A DNA stretch of 64,000 nucleotides from Chryseolinea lacunae (GTDB taxonomy: Bacteria; Bacteroidota; Bacteroidia; Cytophagales; Cyclobacteriaceae). Where the stretch lies: positions 733,401 to 797,400 of the forward strand of contig NZ_JAERRB010000003.1 in NCBI RefSeq assembly GCF_016735595.1, read 5' to 3'. The notes below the pieces were generated by a model. That model had not been told where the DNA came from. It saw only the letters and a program-made list of their open reading frames with translations, and did no database searches. Made by a program: the position numbers and the translations under genes. Positions 49,131-59,051 of the stretch are shown in pieces (the first letter of the stretch is position 1; each line of letters begins with the position of its first letter).

Positions 49131-51023
49131 ATGATAAAGTATTGCGTTGCGACACTGTCGATTCTGTTGACGGCTGTGGGCTGCTTTTCACAAAACCGTG
49201 AAGAAGCGTCTGACAGTCTCATGATGAAGCGCGAGTTGTCGGTTGTGTGGAAACTATACCTGTCTCATCCCGACTCTGCCATTACCCGGGCGAAGGCCGT
49301 GCTGTCTGCCGCCCGCAGACAAAACAACCGCTATTTCGAAGGCCAAAGCCTGTTCATGCTGTCGAAGGCAAACTGGGCCAAGGCGAGCTATCGTCTCAGC
49401 ACCGAATTTGGCTTCAAAGCCCTGAAGATTTTTGAGAACTCGAAATACACGCGCGAATGGGGCGAAAGCCTCATCACCCTGGCCAGAACGTTCGTTGACC
49501 TTCAAAATTATCACGAAGCCAAAGTTTACCTCGATCGCGCCACGCAACTCGGCATCCAACACGGCAACACGGCCGTGCTCGCCAGCGCCTACCGCGACCG
49601 GTCGATTTTGCTGGTGGAGGAAGGGCAATACGATTCGGCCTTGTACTACACCGACAAAAGCCTGGCGATTTATGAGCCAAAAAAAGACACGCTCAACATC
49701 AGCATTCTCTATGGCCGGAAGGCACGGATTTATTTCACGGTAAAAGATTACAAGCGAAGCCGTTTCTTCAATCGCAAGTCGATGCACCTCGACAGCCTGG
49801 TGGGCAACCGCCGCGCGCTGGCCATTGCTTTTTATAACGGCGCGCAAAACGCATTCTACCTTCATCACAACGACAGCGCCCTGTGGTTTCTGGAGCGGGC
49901 CATCCCCATGAACAAGGCCATCGGCAACCTCACCTCGCTCATGCGCATGCACACCCTGCTGGCGGAAATCTACATCGCCCAGAAGAAGCCCCTCATGAGT
50001 GTTGACAACCTGAAGATCGCCGCGCAATATCGCGACAGCCTCTATAGTCAGCAACGCAACGGCCACGTGCAGGAAATGCAGTCGCTCTATGAACTGGAAA
50101 AGAAGGAAGACACCATTGTGATGCTCGAAAACGAAAACGAGCTGAAGCAACAGCAAGTGCGCAACCAAAGCCTGGTCACCTGGTTTTTGCTGGTGGGCAT
50201 TGTGTTGCTGCTGCTGCTCATTTTTGTGTTGTGGCGCCTGCGCATTCTGCAGACAAAAGCAAACGATGCGCTGTCGCTGAAGAATAAAGCCATCGAGCAA
50301 CAGAAAGAGGAAATTCAGGCGCAAGCCGAAAGTTTGCAAGAGCTCAATCACCTGAAATCGAAATTGTTTTCGGTGATCAGCCACGACCTTCGCGGCCCCA
50401 TCACCAACCTGCAGTCGTTGCTGGAGCTGTTGACCAACCGCATTTTGCAGCCCGAAGAATTTGTGGCCATCTCAGACAAGCTGAAGTCAAACCTGAACGT
50501 GACGCAGCGCACGCTGGAGAATTTGTTGAACTGGTCGTTGAGCCAAATGGAAGGCATCAAAACCGAGCAACAAAAATTTGAGATCAAACAAGTGATGGAA
50601 GAAGCTTGCAAGCTGATGGAAGAAGTGGCGCGCCGCAAAAACATCTCCATCGAAAACACCACGCGAACACCGGTGGTGGTGCTGGCCGATTCAAACCAGT
50701 TGCAGCTCATCCTGCGCAACCTCATTCACAACGCCATCAAGTTTTCGAAAACCGATGGCAAAGTGCTGGTGTCGGCCAGCCAACACCACAACGAATGCCA
50801 TGTGCGCATCAAAGACTTTGGCATCGGCATGACCGAAGAAGAAAAAGAAATGATCCTGTCATCGCAGGAGTATTTCACAAAGACCGGAACCCACCAGGAG
50901 AAAGGCACGGGCCTCGGGCTGTTGCTCTGCAAAGAATTTATTCGCCGCAATGGCGGCACACTCATGATCGATAGTCATCCGGGACAGGGCACGGAAATAT
51001 CGTTTACGTTGCCGTTGGGATAA
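49131..51023 (+). CDS. TPR sensor histidine kinase
   Basis: 630 residues. Signal peptide (about 1-20), TPR repeats in the periplasm (about 35-340; YHEAKVYLDRATQLGIQHGNTAVLASAYRDRSILLVEEGQYDSALYY), one membrane helix (about 346-366, LVTWFLLVGIVLLLLLIFVLW), coiled coil, HisKA with the phospho-His in LFSVISHDLRGPITNL (about 419), and HATPase (ILRNLIHNAIKFSKTDG, KDFGIGMTEEE, GTGLGLLLCKEFI). No response regulator is adjacent, so it may act through a distant one. Confidence 0.93.
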   Translation: MIKYCVATLSILLTAVGCFSQNREEASDSLMMKRELSVVWKLYLSHPDSAITRAKAVLSAARRQNNRYFEGQSLFMLSKANWAKASYRLSTEFGFKALKIFENSKYTREWGESLITLARTFVDLQNYHEAKVYLDRATQLGIQHGNTAVLASAYRDRSILLVEEGQYDSALYYTDKSLAIYEPKKDTLNISILYGRKARIYFTVKDYKRSRFFNRKSMHLDSLVGNRRALAIAFYNGAQNAFYLHHNDSALWFLERAIPMNKAIGNLTSLMRMHTLLAEIYIAQKKPLMSVDNLKIAAQYRDSLYSQQRNGHVQEMQSLYELEKKEDTIVMLENENELKQQQVRNQSLVTWFLLVGIVLLLLLIFVLWRLRILQTKANDALSLKNKAIEQQKEEIQAQAESLQELNHLKSKLFSVISHDLRGPITNLQSLLELLTNRILQPEEFVAISDKLKSNLNVTQRTLENLLNWSLSQMEGIKTEQQKFEIKQVMEEACKLMEEVARRKNISIENTTRTPVVVLADSNQLQLILRNLIHNAIKFSKTDGKVLVSASQHHNECHVRIKDFGIGMTEEEKEMILSSQEYFTKTGTHQEKGTGLGLLLCKEFIRRNGGTLMIDSHPGQGTEISFTLPLG

Positions 51024-51046
51024 TTGCCGAGCTTCCTACGCTGGAT

Positions 51047-52522
51047 TTATTCATCACGTTTTTTCCACACCTTTTGCGCCACCAGAGGCCAGGTTTTTAC
51101 CGAAGCCGCCAGGTTTTTTGTCGCGGCTTTTTTGCGTTTCTCGTCGGCAAGATTGTAGGCATAGTTGTCGAACACGTAGGCCATGAGCATGCGGTTGTAT
51201 AGATCCAATGTGTTGTCCTGAACGATCGATAGCACATTTTTTTCAAGAGCGTCTTTATCTTTTGCGTCGGACAGTGCCCGTCCGGTTCGGGAGATTGAAC
51301 CCCAATAGTGATTGCCGGTTATGTTTGCTACTCGGAAACTTGTGCCCAACAATAAATCTACGGCGTCAATTTTCAATTCTTCGAGTTCTCTGAGATAAGT
51401 TTTTCTGCCTAGCCAGGCATAGCTCCCATCGCTGGCCCGCTCGAAGCGATCGTTCATGATGTTGAGATGAGATCGCAGAAAGATATCCCACTGTGCTGTT
51501 TCGGCGGCAAGCCGACAGATGTTCATGGCGTGAACGCGCGGGCTTTGATCCTGACTGCAGGCGCCCATCACCATTCTGCTACGCATCAACTGAAGGGCGT
51601 CTTTCCTGGAGATGTAGCGTGCAACATAAAACTCAAGCGCATCGTCAGAGGTGTGCCGTGTCATGGCGTCGTCGCAAGCCTCTTTGAGCATCGTAGCATA
51701 CTGTGGCGAGTTTCGCATTTTGTTGTCCAGGTTCACAAGCCTCAGGCTATCCCAGGTGCGATAGCTTCGGGCATAGGCAAGATAAATTTTGTGCAGTTCT
51801 TCGCGGGGTGTGTTCTTTCTGTCATCATAGGATGGTATGTGTGGTTTGCCAGGAAATGATTCGGCCCAGGCGGTGAACTGTTTTGCCTTCAAATTTTCTT
51901 CCAAAGAATCGGAGAAAAAACGGTCATCATACGTTGCTCCCGGAAGAAAAATTTCTGCTGTTGTGTCGATCATACAATCAACATACTGCACAAGTCGTGC
52001 ATAGGTCTGTGGCAAAGGTGAGGTTCTAAGATTATCGATATACACGGCCAGGAAATCTTCATATGGCCCCACAACCCAACCCGATGTTTTGTCTGTTTCG
52101 GGGCCACGCTTTACGGAAAACGAGAGTTCGTCGCCATTGCCTTGTGGCAGGGCTCTATACCGAATCAATTCTTCACCATCGTCGGCATAGCGACTCTTGA
52201 TGATCCACACTTCGGTGAAAGTGGCGCTTCTAAATTTTTTTCTGAATTCACGGAGTGACATTCCTTTTGCGATGGCCTTGCGTGCCTCGGCCGCGTGCCC
52301 TTCCAGACTCACAAACGTGGCATTGCCCTGTGGCAGGGCGTTGTGGGGTTTACTCACAGAACAGGATTTGAATTGCAGGTTCAATGAATCGACAATGACG
52401 CCAAGGCGATTCATTGTGCCTTCGTCATAGATCAATCCATTTTTGTAGGTCGTGAACTCGCCGTTTTGCCCATAGCCTGTAAGGCAAAGACTTGCCAGAA
52501 CAGCACAAAAGAATTTTTCCAT
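51047..52522 (-). CDS. Hypothetical secreted protein
   Basis: 491 residues with signal peptide (FCAVLASLCLTGYGQ). Mostly helical with a region of many short helices after about 250 (LHKIYLAYARSYRTWDSLRLV, MLKEACDDAMTRHTSDDALEFYVARYISRKDALQLMRSRMVMG). No domain recognised. Convergent with the kinase gene. Confidence 0.75.
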   Translation of the reverse strand: MEKFFCAVLASLCLTGYGQNGEFTTYKNGLIYDEGTMNRLGVIVDSLNLQFKSCSVSKPHNALPQGNATFVSLEGHAAEARKAIAKGMSLREFRKKFRSATFTEVWIIKSRYADDGEELIRYRALPQGNGDELSFSVKRGPETDKTSGWVVGPYEDFLAVYIDNLRTSPLPQTYARLVQYVDCMIDTTAEIFLPGATYDDRFFSDSLEENLKAKQFTAWAESFPGKPHIPSYDDRKNTPREELHKIYLAYARSYRTWDSLRLVNLDNKMRNSPQYATMLKEACDDAMTRHTSDDALEFYVARYISRKDALQLMRSRMVMGACSQDQSPRVHAMNICRLAAETAQWDIFLRSHLNIMNDRFERASDGSYAWLGRKTYLRELEELKIDAVDLLLGTSFRVANITGNHYWGSISRTGRALSDAKDKDALEKNVLSIVQDNTLDLYNRMLMAYVFDNYAYNLADEKRKKAATKNLAASVKTWPLVAQKVWKKRDE

Positions 52523-52674
52523 AGCGGTAGTAGTTGTTTATTCTGAAAATGCACACAGTCAAAAAAAGTAACGAACAGGATGCGTTTTTTATCGTGCCAG
52601 GGCGGCAAATAAACTACGAAATTCTTGGCTAAATGGAAATGTGTAACGATGTGGGCGAACTGTTTTGACGAATG

Positions 52675-53076
52675 CTACGCCAACACCAGCTTTGTTTCAA
52701 TCTCGATAGGATTTGTGAGCACTTTATGCACGGGGCACCGATGAGCGATTTCTTCCAGCCGGGCGCGTTGCTCTTCGGTGATGTTTCCCGTCACCGCGAT
52801 GACGCATGTGAACACAGTTTTGTATTGCTGTTGTCCGCTTGTTACGGTCACTACAATTTTTTCGACATCCAGCTGTTTGCGGTTGGCGTACATCCGTAGG
52901 GTTATGGCTGTGCAGGACGCAAGCGACATGCGCATGTAGTCGCCGGGTGTTGGCCCGGCATCCTGACCACCCGCATCGACGGGCTCGTCGGCCACCAGGG
53001 AGTGAACAGCGTTGGAGAGTTGCGTGTTGAATTTGTCGCGACCAATGGTGGCGACTACGGTGCGGCTGTCTGACAT
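52675..53076 (-). CDS. OsmC family protein
   Basis: 133 residues. GPTPGDYMRMSLASCTAITLRMYANRKQL carries the first conserved Cys, and LEEIAHRCPVHKVL the second, the peroxidatic pair of OsmC/Ohr-like proteins. Reduces organic peroxides in characterised members. Its start overlaps the nitroreductase stop by one base, so the two are co-translated; a redox-stress pair. Confidence 0.93.
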   Translation of the reverse strand: MSDSRTVVATIGRDKFNTQLSNAVHSLVADEPVDAGGQDAGPTPGDYMRMSLASCTAITLRMYANRKQLDVEKIVVTVTSGQQQYKTVFTCVIAVTGNITEEQRARLEEIAHRCPVHKVLTNPIEIETKLVLA

Positions 53077-53654
53077 TAGAAGATGTGGTTCATGACAAAT
53101 TCGTTTTGAAGAAATCGCTCGCGCGGGGCCATCTCGCGCAGCTTCAGTTTTTCGGGCAATGTTTCCGGATCGCCGGGATAGCCCACGGCCATGAACACAC
53201 CCACTTCATAGGTGTCTGGAATATTTAGTTGCTCTATGGTTTTCTCATAACTAAAACCGGCCATCTGCCGCACCTGCATGCCCAGTTCAACAGCCTGCAG
53301 CGAGAGAAAAGAATTGGCACCGCCCAGGTCATACATGGCGTGTGCGTTGGCGCCGGGATAGCGCGTGAAATTTTTTCGCGCCAGGCTCAGGATGAGCAGT
53401 GGTGCACCTTTCGCCCAGACTTTGTTGCTTTCATTCAAACATGAAAAAAGTTTGTCCCACAGTTCCGTTTGGTCGTGTGTGGCATAGACATAAACCCAGG
53501 GTTGTTCGTTGGTGCTGGAGGGCGCCCAGCGTGTGGCTTCGAATAGCGAACGGATGCGATCGGCGTCGATGGGTTGACGCGAGAAGGCCCGCGGGCTTTT
53601 CCGGTTTTTTATCAGTTCCGATATGGGGTGTTCAACATGATGCGACTTTTGCAT
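53076..53654 (-). CDS. Nitroreductase family protein
   Basis: 192 residues. IKNRKSPRAFSRQPIDADRIRSLFEATRWAPSSTNEQPWVYV is the FMN-binding start of nitroreductases; GANSFLSLQAVELGMQVRQMAGF and FMAVGYPGDPETLPEKL complete it. NAD(P)H-dependent flavoenzyme for nitro or quinone compounds. Followed directly by the OsmC gene. Confidence 0.92.
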   Translation of the reverse strand: MQKSHHVEHPISELIKNRKSPRAFSRQPIDADRIRSLFEATRWAPSSTNEQPWVYVYATHDQTELWDKLFSCLNESNKVWAKGAPLLILSLARKNFTRYPGANAHAMYDLGGANSFLSLQAVELGMQVRQMAGFSYEKTIEQLNIPDTYEVGVFMAVGYPGDPETLPEKLKLREMAPRERFLQNEFVMNHIF

Positions 53655-53714
53655 ACGAAAGGCCTCTGTGGCAGAGGCAAGTTACGGGTTTCTAAAAAGT
53701 ATTCGTAAGAAAAT

Positions 53715-54113
53715 TCATTTCGAAAATTTGGGAATGCCCCAGATGCCCAACGCGCCGGCAATGAGGTGCATGGGCAATGTGAGCAGTGTGAATCCTTTTG
53801 TAGTAGTGAGCCCATTGGGCGCAGGTGGAGCCACGGTAGGGTAAAGACTAAGCAACAGAAACAGGCACGACGCCACCGTGAAAATGAGCGCGCCCTTCGG
53901 AAACAATTTCATCAGCATGAAATAGAAAACACCGCCAACGAGCAACGGAAAAATAGACGACACGCAAACCGCAAACACAAAACCCGGCGGCGGCACACTG
54001 CCCAGCGCCTGGGCCACCAGGCTCCACAGGTTGTTGAGGCCCGCGGCAAGCAGGCCGGCAATGGCGCCGGCCCGGAGTGCTTTTCCAAAGGTGACAGGTG
54101 TTGCAGCGTTCAT
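53715..54113 (-). CDS. Small four-helix membrane protein
   Basis: 132 residues with four membrane helices (about 15-35, 45-68, 76-93 and 110-128). Possibly the DUF6069 group, uncertain. No functional residue recognised. Confidence 0.7.
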   Translation of the reverse strand: MNAATPVTFGKALRAGAIAGLLAAGLNNLWSLVAQALGSVPPPGFVFAVCVSSIFPLLVGGVFYFMLMKLFPKGALIFTVASCLFLLLSLYPTVAPPAPNGLTTTKGFTLLTLPMHLIAGALGIWGIPKFSK

Positions 54114-54167
54114 ACAGGCTGATTTTCGTTTTTTGATGTCGAACCTGTCGCTTGTCGACCGGCCACT

Positions 54168-55037
54168 TTACTCTTCTATCAATATACCCATTTTTCCTTT
54201 TTGATAGTCGCGCATCGCTTCCATGATCTGCGTTTGCGTGTTCATCACAAAGGGTCCATAACTAACCACTTCTTCGTTCAATGGTTCGCCGCTCATGAGC
54301 AGCACGCGTGTGTCTTCTAATCCTTCGAGCGTTATGCCATCGCCATCGGCTTTAAACATCACGGCGTTCTTTTCTTCTACCAGGCCAAAGCCTTCCAGTG
54401 TCAGCTTTCCGTCCAGCAAGTATAAGAAGGCGCTGTGATTCTGTGGCAGCGCAATGGAAATCTTTCCACCTTTTTTTACATCGAGGGTCGACGCGTTCAC
54501 TTCGGTGTTGGTGGGAATGGCACCTTTCAAACCCAGCAATTCGCCAGCAAACACATGGACGGCTACAAGGCCGTCTTCACTATTGAATGTGGGAACCTCT
54601 GCGGCCTGCACGGGATAATAGGCAGGCTGATCCATCTTGTGACGGGCTGGCGAATTGATCCACAGCTGGATAATTTCCTGCCGGCCACCAAGTTCGTGAA
54701 TGTTGTGTGGAGGACGTTCGCTATGGATGGTGCCCATGCCGGCATTCATCCATTGCGCGCCACCGGCATACACCACGCTGTCGTTGCCGCGGCTGTCGCG
54801 ATGGTGCACGCCACCTTTGAAGATGAACGTGACGGGCGAAAAACCACGGTGGGGGTGGGGGCCAACACCGGCTTCGTCGGGCTCCACATTAGTGGGCACC
54901 TCAAGGTCGGCATGGTGCAACAAAAGAAAGGGATCGATCTGTTCCACATTTTGTGTGGGGAACGGTTGACGCAGCGCTATGCCGCCCATATCTACCACGT
55001 GTCCATATAATATCCGGGATACGGTTCTGTTTTTCAT
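54168..55037 (-). CDS. Pirin family protein, long form
   Basis: 289 residues from ATG 55037. Bicupin with FLLLHHADLEV, GVGPHPHRGFSPVTFIFKGGVHHRDSRGND and MGTIHSERPPH carrying the metal-binding His set. Pirins include iron-binding regulators and quercetinases. The second of two pirin genes in a row, 36 nt apart, downstream of a MarR regulator on the same strand. Confidence 0.92.
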   Translation of the reverse strand: MKNRTVSRILYGHVVDMGGIALRQPFPTQNVEQIDPFLLLHHADLEVPTNVEPDEAGVGPHPHRGFSPVTFIFKGGVHHRDSRGNDSVVYAGGAQWMNAGMGTIHSERPPHNIHELGGRQEIIQLWINSPARHKMDQPAYYPVQAAEVPTFNSEDGLVAVHVFAGELLGLKGAIPTNTEVNASTLDVKKGGKISIALPQNHSAFLYLLDGKLTLEGFGLVEEKNAVMFKADGDGITLEGLEDTRVLLMSGEPLNEEVVSYGPFVMNTQTQIMEAMRDYQKGKMGILIEE

Positions 55038-55073
55038 TGAGTTTGTTTTAGGGTTTTGTCTCTCGACAATCAT

Positions 55074-55784
55074 TTACACCAGGGGCACATCGAGCAGCAA
55101 CACGTCGGCGTTGCTGTCTGCGGTGATGGAGAGCGTGTCGCTGTCAGCGATGCCCAGGCCGTCGCGACGGTGAAGGGTCTGGCCGTTCACGGTCACTTCG
55201 CCATCGATCACAAACACATAGACGCCGTTGCCATTTCGTTTCACGTCGTAGGAGGCGGTGAAATCTTTTTTCAACGACCCCAGCGAGAACCAGGCATCCT
55301 GATTTATCTGTACCCCTTCGCCATTGGCTTCGGGCGACACCACCACCTGAAATTTGTTTTCGCGCAGCGATGGATCAAACGTTTTTTGCTCATAGCGTGG
55401 AGCGATGTCGGCGATTTTAGGGAACACCCAGATCTGCAGGAAATTCACCGCGTCGGTTTTGGAAGCGTTGTATTCCGAGTGCACAATGCCTGTGCCGGCA
55501 CTCATAATCTGCACGTCGTTGGTTTTTATGATTTCATTGCGGCCCGTATTGTCTTTGTGTTGCAACGCCCCTTTCAGGGGAATTGAAATAATTTCCATGT
55601 TGTCGTGTGGGTGTGAACCAAAGCCGTTTCCGGCCGTCACGATGTCGTCGTTCAACACGCGCAGCACACCAAAGTGCATGCGCTTGGGATCATGATAGCT
55701 GGCAAAACTGAATGAGTGATGAGAATCGAGCCAGCCATGGTTGGCGTGGCCCCGGGTGCTGGCGTTGTGAAGTACGGTTTTCAT
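55074..55784 (-). CDS. Pirin family protein, YhhW-like
   Basis: 236 residues, the normal length of YhhW quercetinase. FGSHPHDNMEIISIPLKGALQHKDNTG and GTGIVHSEYNAS contain the metal His residues (His 58, 60, and 102 region). Breaks down quercetin-like flavonols in characterised relatives. First of the two pirins. Confidence 0.93.
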   Translation of the reverse strand: MKTVLHNASTRGHANHGWLDSHHSFSFASYHDPKRMHFGVLRVLNDDIVTAGNGFGSHPHDNMEIISIPLKGALQHKDNTGRNEIIKTNDVQIMSAGTGIVHSEYNASKTDAVNFLQIWVFPKIADIAPRYEQKTFDPSLRENKFQVVVSPEANGEGVQINQDAWFSLGSLKKDFTASYDVKRNGNGVYVFVIDGEVTVNGQTLHRRDGLGIADSDTLSITADSNADVLLLDVPLV

Positions 55785-55910
55785 AAGGATAGTTTTTTAA
55801 GCTGAGGCTGTTCAGCGCATCCTTTCGACCGCGAGCTTTTCGCTCTTTCCATCCGGACCGCTTTTTCAGCCTTACAGTCTTAATAACGAACGGATAAAAA
55901 TAAAGTTCAA

Positions 55911-55930
55911 GACAACTATAGTATAAACAA
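55911..55930. promoter_or_regulatory. Possible MarR operator upstream of pirin genes
   Basis: ACAACTATAGTATAAACAA has a pseudo-palindromic centre (ACTATAGT) and shares TTGT...ACAA-type ends with the site before marR at 56519. About 125 nt upstream of the first pirin start. Only a pattern match by eye. Confidence 0.35.
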
Positions 55931-56045
55931 TTATTGAGTAATCTTATAACAAAAGATAGAAATTAAGACCTAAAAGCGGCTTTTTGCCTGTTCGGAACGG
56001 CAGGCAAAGCGAGAATGAGTGAATGGGTGAACGGAATAGGAAGGG

Positions 56046-56495
56046 CTATCCCCGCAGTTTGTCCAGCAGATGATTCAGATCCTGGGCCTCATTTTTCTGA
56101 AGCACCTTTAGCGGTTCAAGCCAGCTCTCGGTTTCGAGATCGATCTTTTTCAGCACGGCCAGTCCCTTTTCGGTGATGGAGATGTCGACCTGGCGACGAT
56201 TGCTTTCGCAGATTTCGCGGCGAAGCAAACCTTTCTGCCGGAGTTTCTCTACCAGGCGGGTGGCGTTGCTGTTTTTGTCGATCATACGACACGTGATATC
56301 GGCCAGCATCATGGGCTTGGGATTGCTCCCGCGCAAAATCCGCAGCACATTATATTGCTCCGGCGTGATGCTGTGTTGCTTGAAGCGGGCGGAGTTCATG
56401 TTGTAGATCCAGCTGCTGGTGAAAAGAATATTCACCACCATTTTCTCATACTCATTGGTGAATCTCTCCTGCTTTATATCTTGCTCAAGTGACAT
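56046..56495 (-). CDS. MarR family transcriptional regulator
   Basis: 149 residues from ATG 56495. Winged helix: ITPEQYNVLRILRGSNPKPMMLADITCRMIDKNSNATRLVEKLRQKGLLRREICESNRRQVDISITEKGLAVL. Typical MarR. Likely controls the pirin genes downstream on the same strand and perhaps itself. The longer frame upstream has no support. Confidence 0.92.
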   Translation of the reverse strand: MSLEQDIKQERFTNEYEKMVVNILFTSSWIYNMNSARFKQHSITPEQYNVLRILRGSNPKPMMLADITCRMIDKNSNATRLVEKLRQKGLLRREICESNRRQVDISITEKGLAVLKKIDLETESWLEPLKVLQKNEAQDLNHLLDKLRG

Positions 56496-56518
56496 AGAGT
56501 TAAAAGTACAATCGATTA

Positions 56519-56530
56519 TTGTATAGACAA
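56519..56530. promoter_or_regulatory. Possible MarR auto-regulatory site
   Basis: TTGTATAGACAA is an inverted repeat (TTGT/ACAA) 24 nt upstream of the marR ATG, in the region divergent from the YdeI gene. Similar ends occur at 55911-55930. Confidence 0.4.
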
Positions 56531-56655
56531 CATTATTTTGCAAATAAAGTTTAATGATAACGGCTGTATATTTTCGCGATGCGGATGAAAAACGCGCCTT
56601 TACCGGCACCAAAAGGCCAGCCAAGTCCAAAACAAAACTTATTTCTTTGATCTAA

Positions 56656-57168
56656 ATGGCAGCAGTTCAATTCACCACCACCATTCTAAAGTTTGAAACG
56701 AAGGGCGAGAAAACGGGCTGGTCGTATGTGGAGATCACGGCGGCGCAGGCCAACAAGCTGAAGCCGGATAATAAAGTATCGTTTCGGGTGAAGGGAAAAC
56801 TGGATGGCCACGCCATCGAAAAAATAGCCTTGCTTCCCATGGGCAACGGCACGTTCATTTTGCCATTGAACCTCACCATGCGAAAAGCCATCGGCAAAGA
56901 CCGTGGCGAGAAAGTGAAGGTGGCCCTGGAACTGGACGATCGGGAATTGAAAATATCGCGCGACTTGCTGGTGTGCCTCGCTGAAGATCCCGAAGCCGAA
57001 AAATTTTTCAAGTCACTTCCCCCGTCGCATCAACGCTACTTCAGCAAGTGGATCGAAAGCGCAAAGACAGCGCCCACCAAAACCCGCCGCATCGTGATGG
57101 CTATGACGGCCTTCGCCAAGAAACAAGGCTATTCGGAAATGATGCGCGCCAACAAAGAAAACTTCTGA
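56656..57168 (+). CDS. DUF1905 plus YdeI domain protein
   Basis: 170 residues. N-terminal DUF1905 (about 1-95, GWSYVEITAAQANKLKP, FRVKGKLDGHAIEKIALLPMGNGTFILPL) and C-terminal YdeI/bacteriocin-protection helix pair (LPPSHQRYFSKWIESAKTAPTKTRRIVMAMTAFAKK). Role unknown; YdeI was linked to peptide resistance in Salmonella. Confidence 0.88.
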   Translation: MAAVQFTTTILKFETKGEKTGWSYVEITAAQANKLKPDNKVSFRVKGKLDGHAIEKIALLPMGNGTFILPLNLTMRKAIGKDRGEKVKVALELDDRELKISRDLLVCLAEDPEAEKFFKSLPPSHQRYFSKWIESAKTAPTKTRRIVMAMTAFAKKQGYSEMMRANKENF

Positions 57169-57290
57169 ACGGCACCATTCATCAGGCATGTTGCACGCTG
57201 ATGTGAAATGCGAAGACAATCGTTTTCGCACCCCAAAAAATTGACCATCTTTAAAGAACAGAACCCACAAACGACAACATCATAACCACC

Positions 57291-59003
57291 ATGAAAGACA
57301 AACTTCGCAGCCAGGGCTGGTTCGGCAAGACCGGCAAAGACGGATTCATCTATCGCGCATGGATGAAGAATCAGGGAATACCCGACTATGAATTCAGAGG
57401 CAAGCCGGTGATCGGCATCTGCAACACATGGTCAGAGCTGACCCCGTGCAACGCCCATTTCCGCGAGCTGGCCGAGTCGGTGAAACGCGGTGTCTCCGAA
57501 GCTGGAGGTTTTCCGGTGGAGTTTCCCGTGATGTCGCTGGGTGAAACACTTATCAAACCGACGGCCATGCTATACCGAAACCTGGCCAGCATGGATGTGG
57601 AGGAATCTATCCGCGCCAACCCTGTTGACGGCGTGGTGCTGTTGTGCGGCTGCGACAAAACAACGCCCTCGTTGGTGATGGGTGCGGCCAGCGTGAACAT
57701 TCCCACCCTGGTGGTTTCGGGTGGACCGATGCTGACCGGAAAATTTCAAGGACGCGACATCAGCACCAGCGACGTGTGGCGCTTCAACGACGCCGTGCGC
57801 ACCGGCGACATGACGCAGGAAGAACTGACTGTGGCCGAAGCCTGCATGTGCCGCAGTCGCGGACATTGCGCCGTGATGGGAACGGCGTCGACCATGGCGT
57901 GTATGATCGAATCGCTCGGCATGTCGCTGCCCGGCAACGCGGCCATACCCGCCGCCGACTCGCGACGCAAAGTGCTGGCGCAGCTTTCGGGCATACGCAT
58001 CGTGGAGATGGTGAAAGAAAACCTGCTGATGTCCGACATCCTCACGCGCGAAGCATTCGAAAATGCCATCATCACCAACGCCGCCATTGGTGGCTCCACA
58101 AATTTTATCATCCACTTGCTGGCCATCGCCGCCCGCATCGGTGTGCCGTTAGACCTGCACGACTTCGACAAACTGTCGGCCAACGTTCCCTTCATCGTGA
58201 ACCTGCAGCCGTCAGGAAAATATTTTATGGAAGATCTTTACTACGCAGGGGGATTGCCACCGGTGATGAAAGAACTCGACGGCCTTCTGCACGGCGATTG
58301 CATGACCGTGAACGGAAGAACAATTTCGGAAAATTATTTGCAGACCGAGACCTATAACCGCGATGTGATCGCCACCGTGGATGCGCCCTTCAACCCGCTG
58401 TCGGGCGTGGCCATTCTCACGGGCAACCTTTGCGAGAACGGCGCCGTCATCAAACCTTCGGCTGCCAGTCCGCACCTGCTGAAACATCGCGGCAAAGCCG
58501 TTGTGTTCAACGACATCGAAGACTACAAACGTCGCATCGACAGCCCCGCATTGGAAGTTGACGAAACATGTGTGTTGGTTTTGAAAAACGTTGGCCCCAT
58601 TGGCTACCCGGGCATGCCCGAAGTGGGCAACATGTCGCTGCCAAAAAAGATACTGGAAAAAAACATTCACGACATGGTGCGCATCTCCGACGGCCGCATG
58701 AGCGGCACGGGCTTTGGCACCGTGATCCTTCACGCATCGCCCGAAGCAGCACTGGGTGGAAACTTCGCCATGATTCAGGACGGAGACTACATCAGCCTTG
58801 ACGTAGCCAACCGCACGCTCACGCTGGAAGTGACCGATGAAGAATTGACACGACGCAAGCAGAACTGGAAACCGATCCATAAAAAATACGACCGTGGCTA
58901 TGTGAGTCTCTATCAGCGACACGTGCAGCAAGCACACCTCGGAGCCGATCTCGACTTTCTGGTGGGCGGTTCGGGAAGCGAAGTAACACGCGACTCGCAT
59001 TAG
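57291..59003 (+). CDS. IlvD/Edd family sugar-acid dehydratase
   Basis: 570 residues. Iron-sulfur ligands: Cys in [21 protein letters not shown] and [12 protein letters not shown]; active-site Ser region [24 protein letters not shown] near the C-terminus. The start [25 protein letters not shown] is typical of pentonate dehydratases (L-arabinonate or similar) rather than of IlvD. With the SDR gene next to it, a non-phosphorylating sugar-acid route is likely; the sugar is not certain. Confidence 0.9.
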   Translation: MKDKLRSQGWFGKTGKDGFIYRAWMKNQGIPDYEFRGKPVIGICNTWSELTPCNAHFRELAESVKRGVSEAGGFPVEFPVMSLGETLIKPTAMLYRNLASMDVEESIRANPVDGVVLLCGCDKTTPSLVMGAASVNIPTLVVSGGPMLTGKFQGRDISTSDVWRFNDAVRTGDMTQEELTVAEACMCRSRGHCAVMGTASTMACMIESLGMSLPGNAAIPAADSRRKVLAQLSGIRIVEMVKENLLMSDILTREAFENAIITNAAIGGSTNFIIHLLAIAARIGVPLDLHDFDKLSANVPFIVNLQPSGKYFMEDLYYAGGLPPVMKELDGLLHGDCMTVNGRTISENYLQTETYNRDVIATVDAPFNPLSGVAILTGNLCENGAVIKPSAASPHLLKHRGKAVVFNDIEDYKRRIDSPALEVDETCVLVLKNVGPIGYPGMPEVGNMSLPKKILEKNIHDMVRISDGRMSGTGFGTVILHASPEAALGGNFAMIQDGDYISLDVANRTLTLEVTDEELTRRKQNWKPIHKKYDRGYVSLYQRHVQQAHLGADLDFLVGGSGSEVTRDSH

Positions 59004-59051
59004 AAATTTTTGGATGGTTAAGGTTCGGTATTGTATCACGACGATAAGCGT

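Noticed and set aside
49254-50384. Minus-strand ORF of 376 residues
   Set aside because: Antisense to the TPR histidine kinase; low-complexity composition typical of a shadow.
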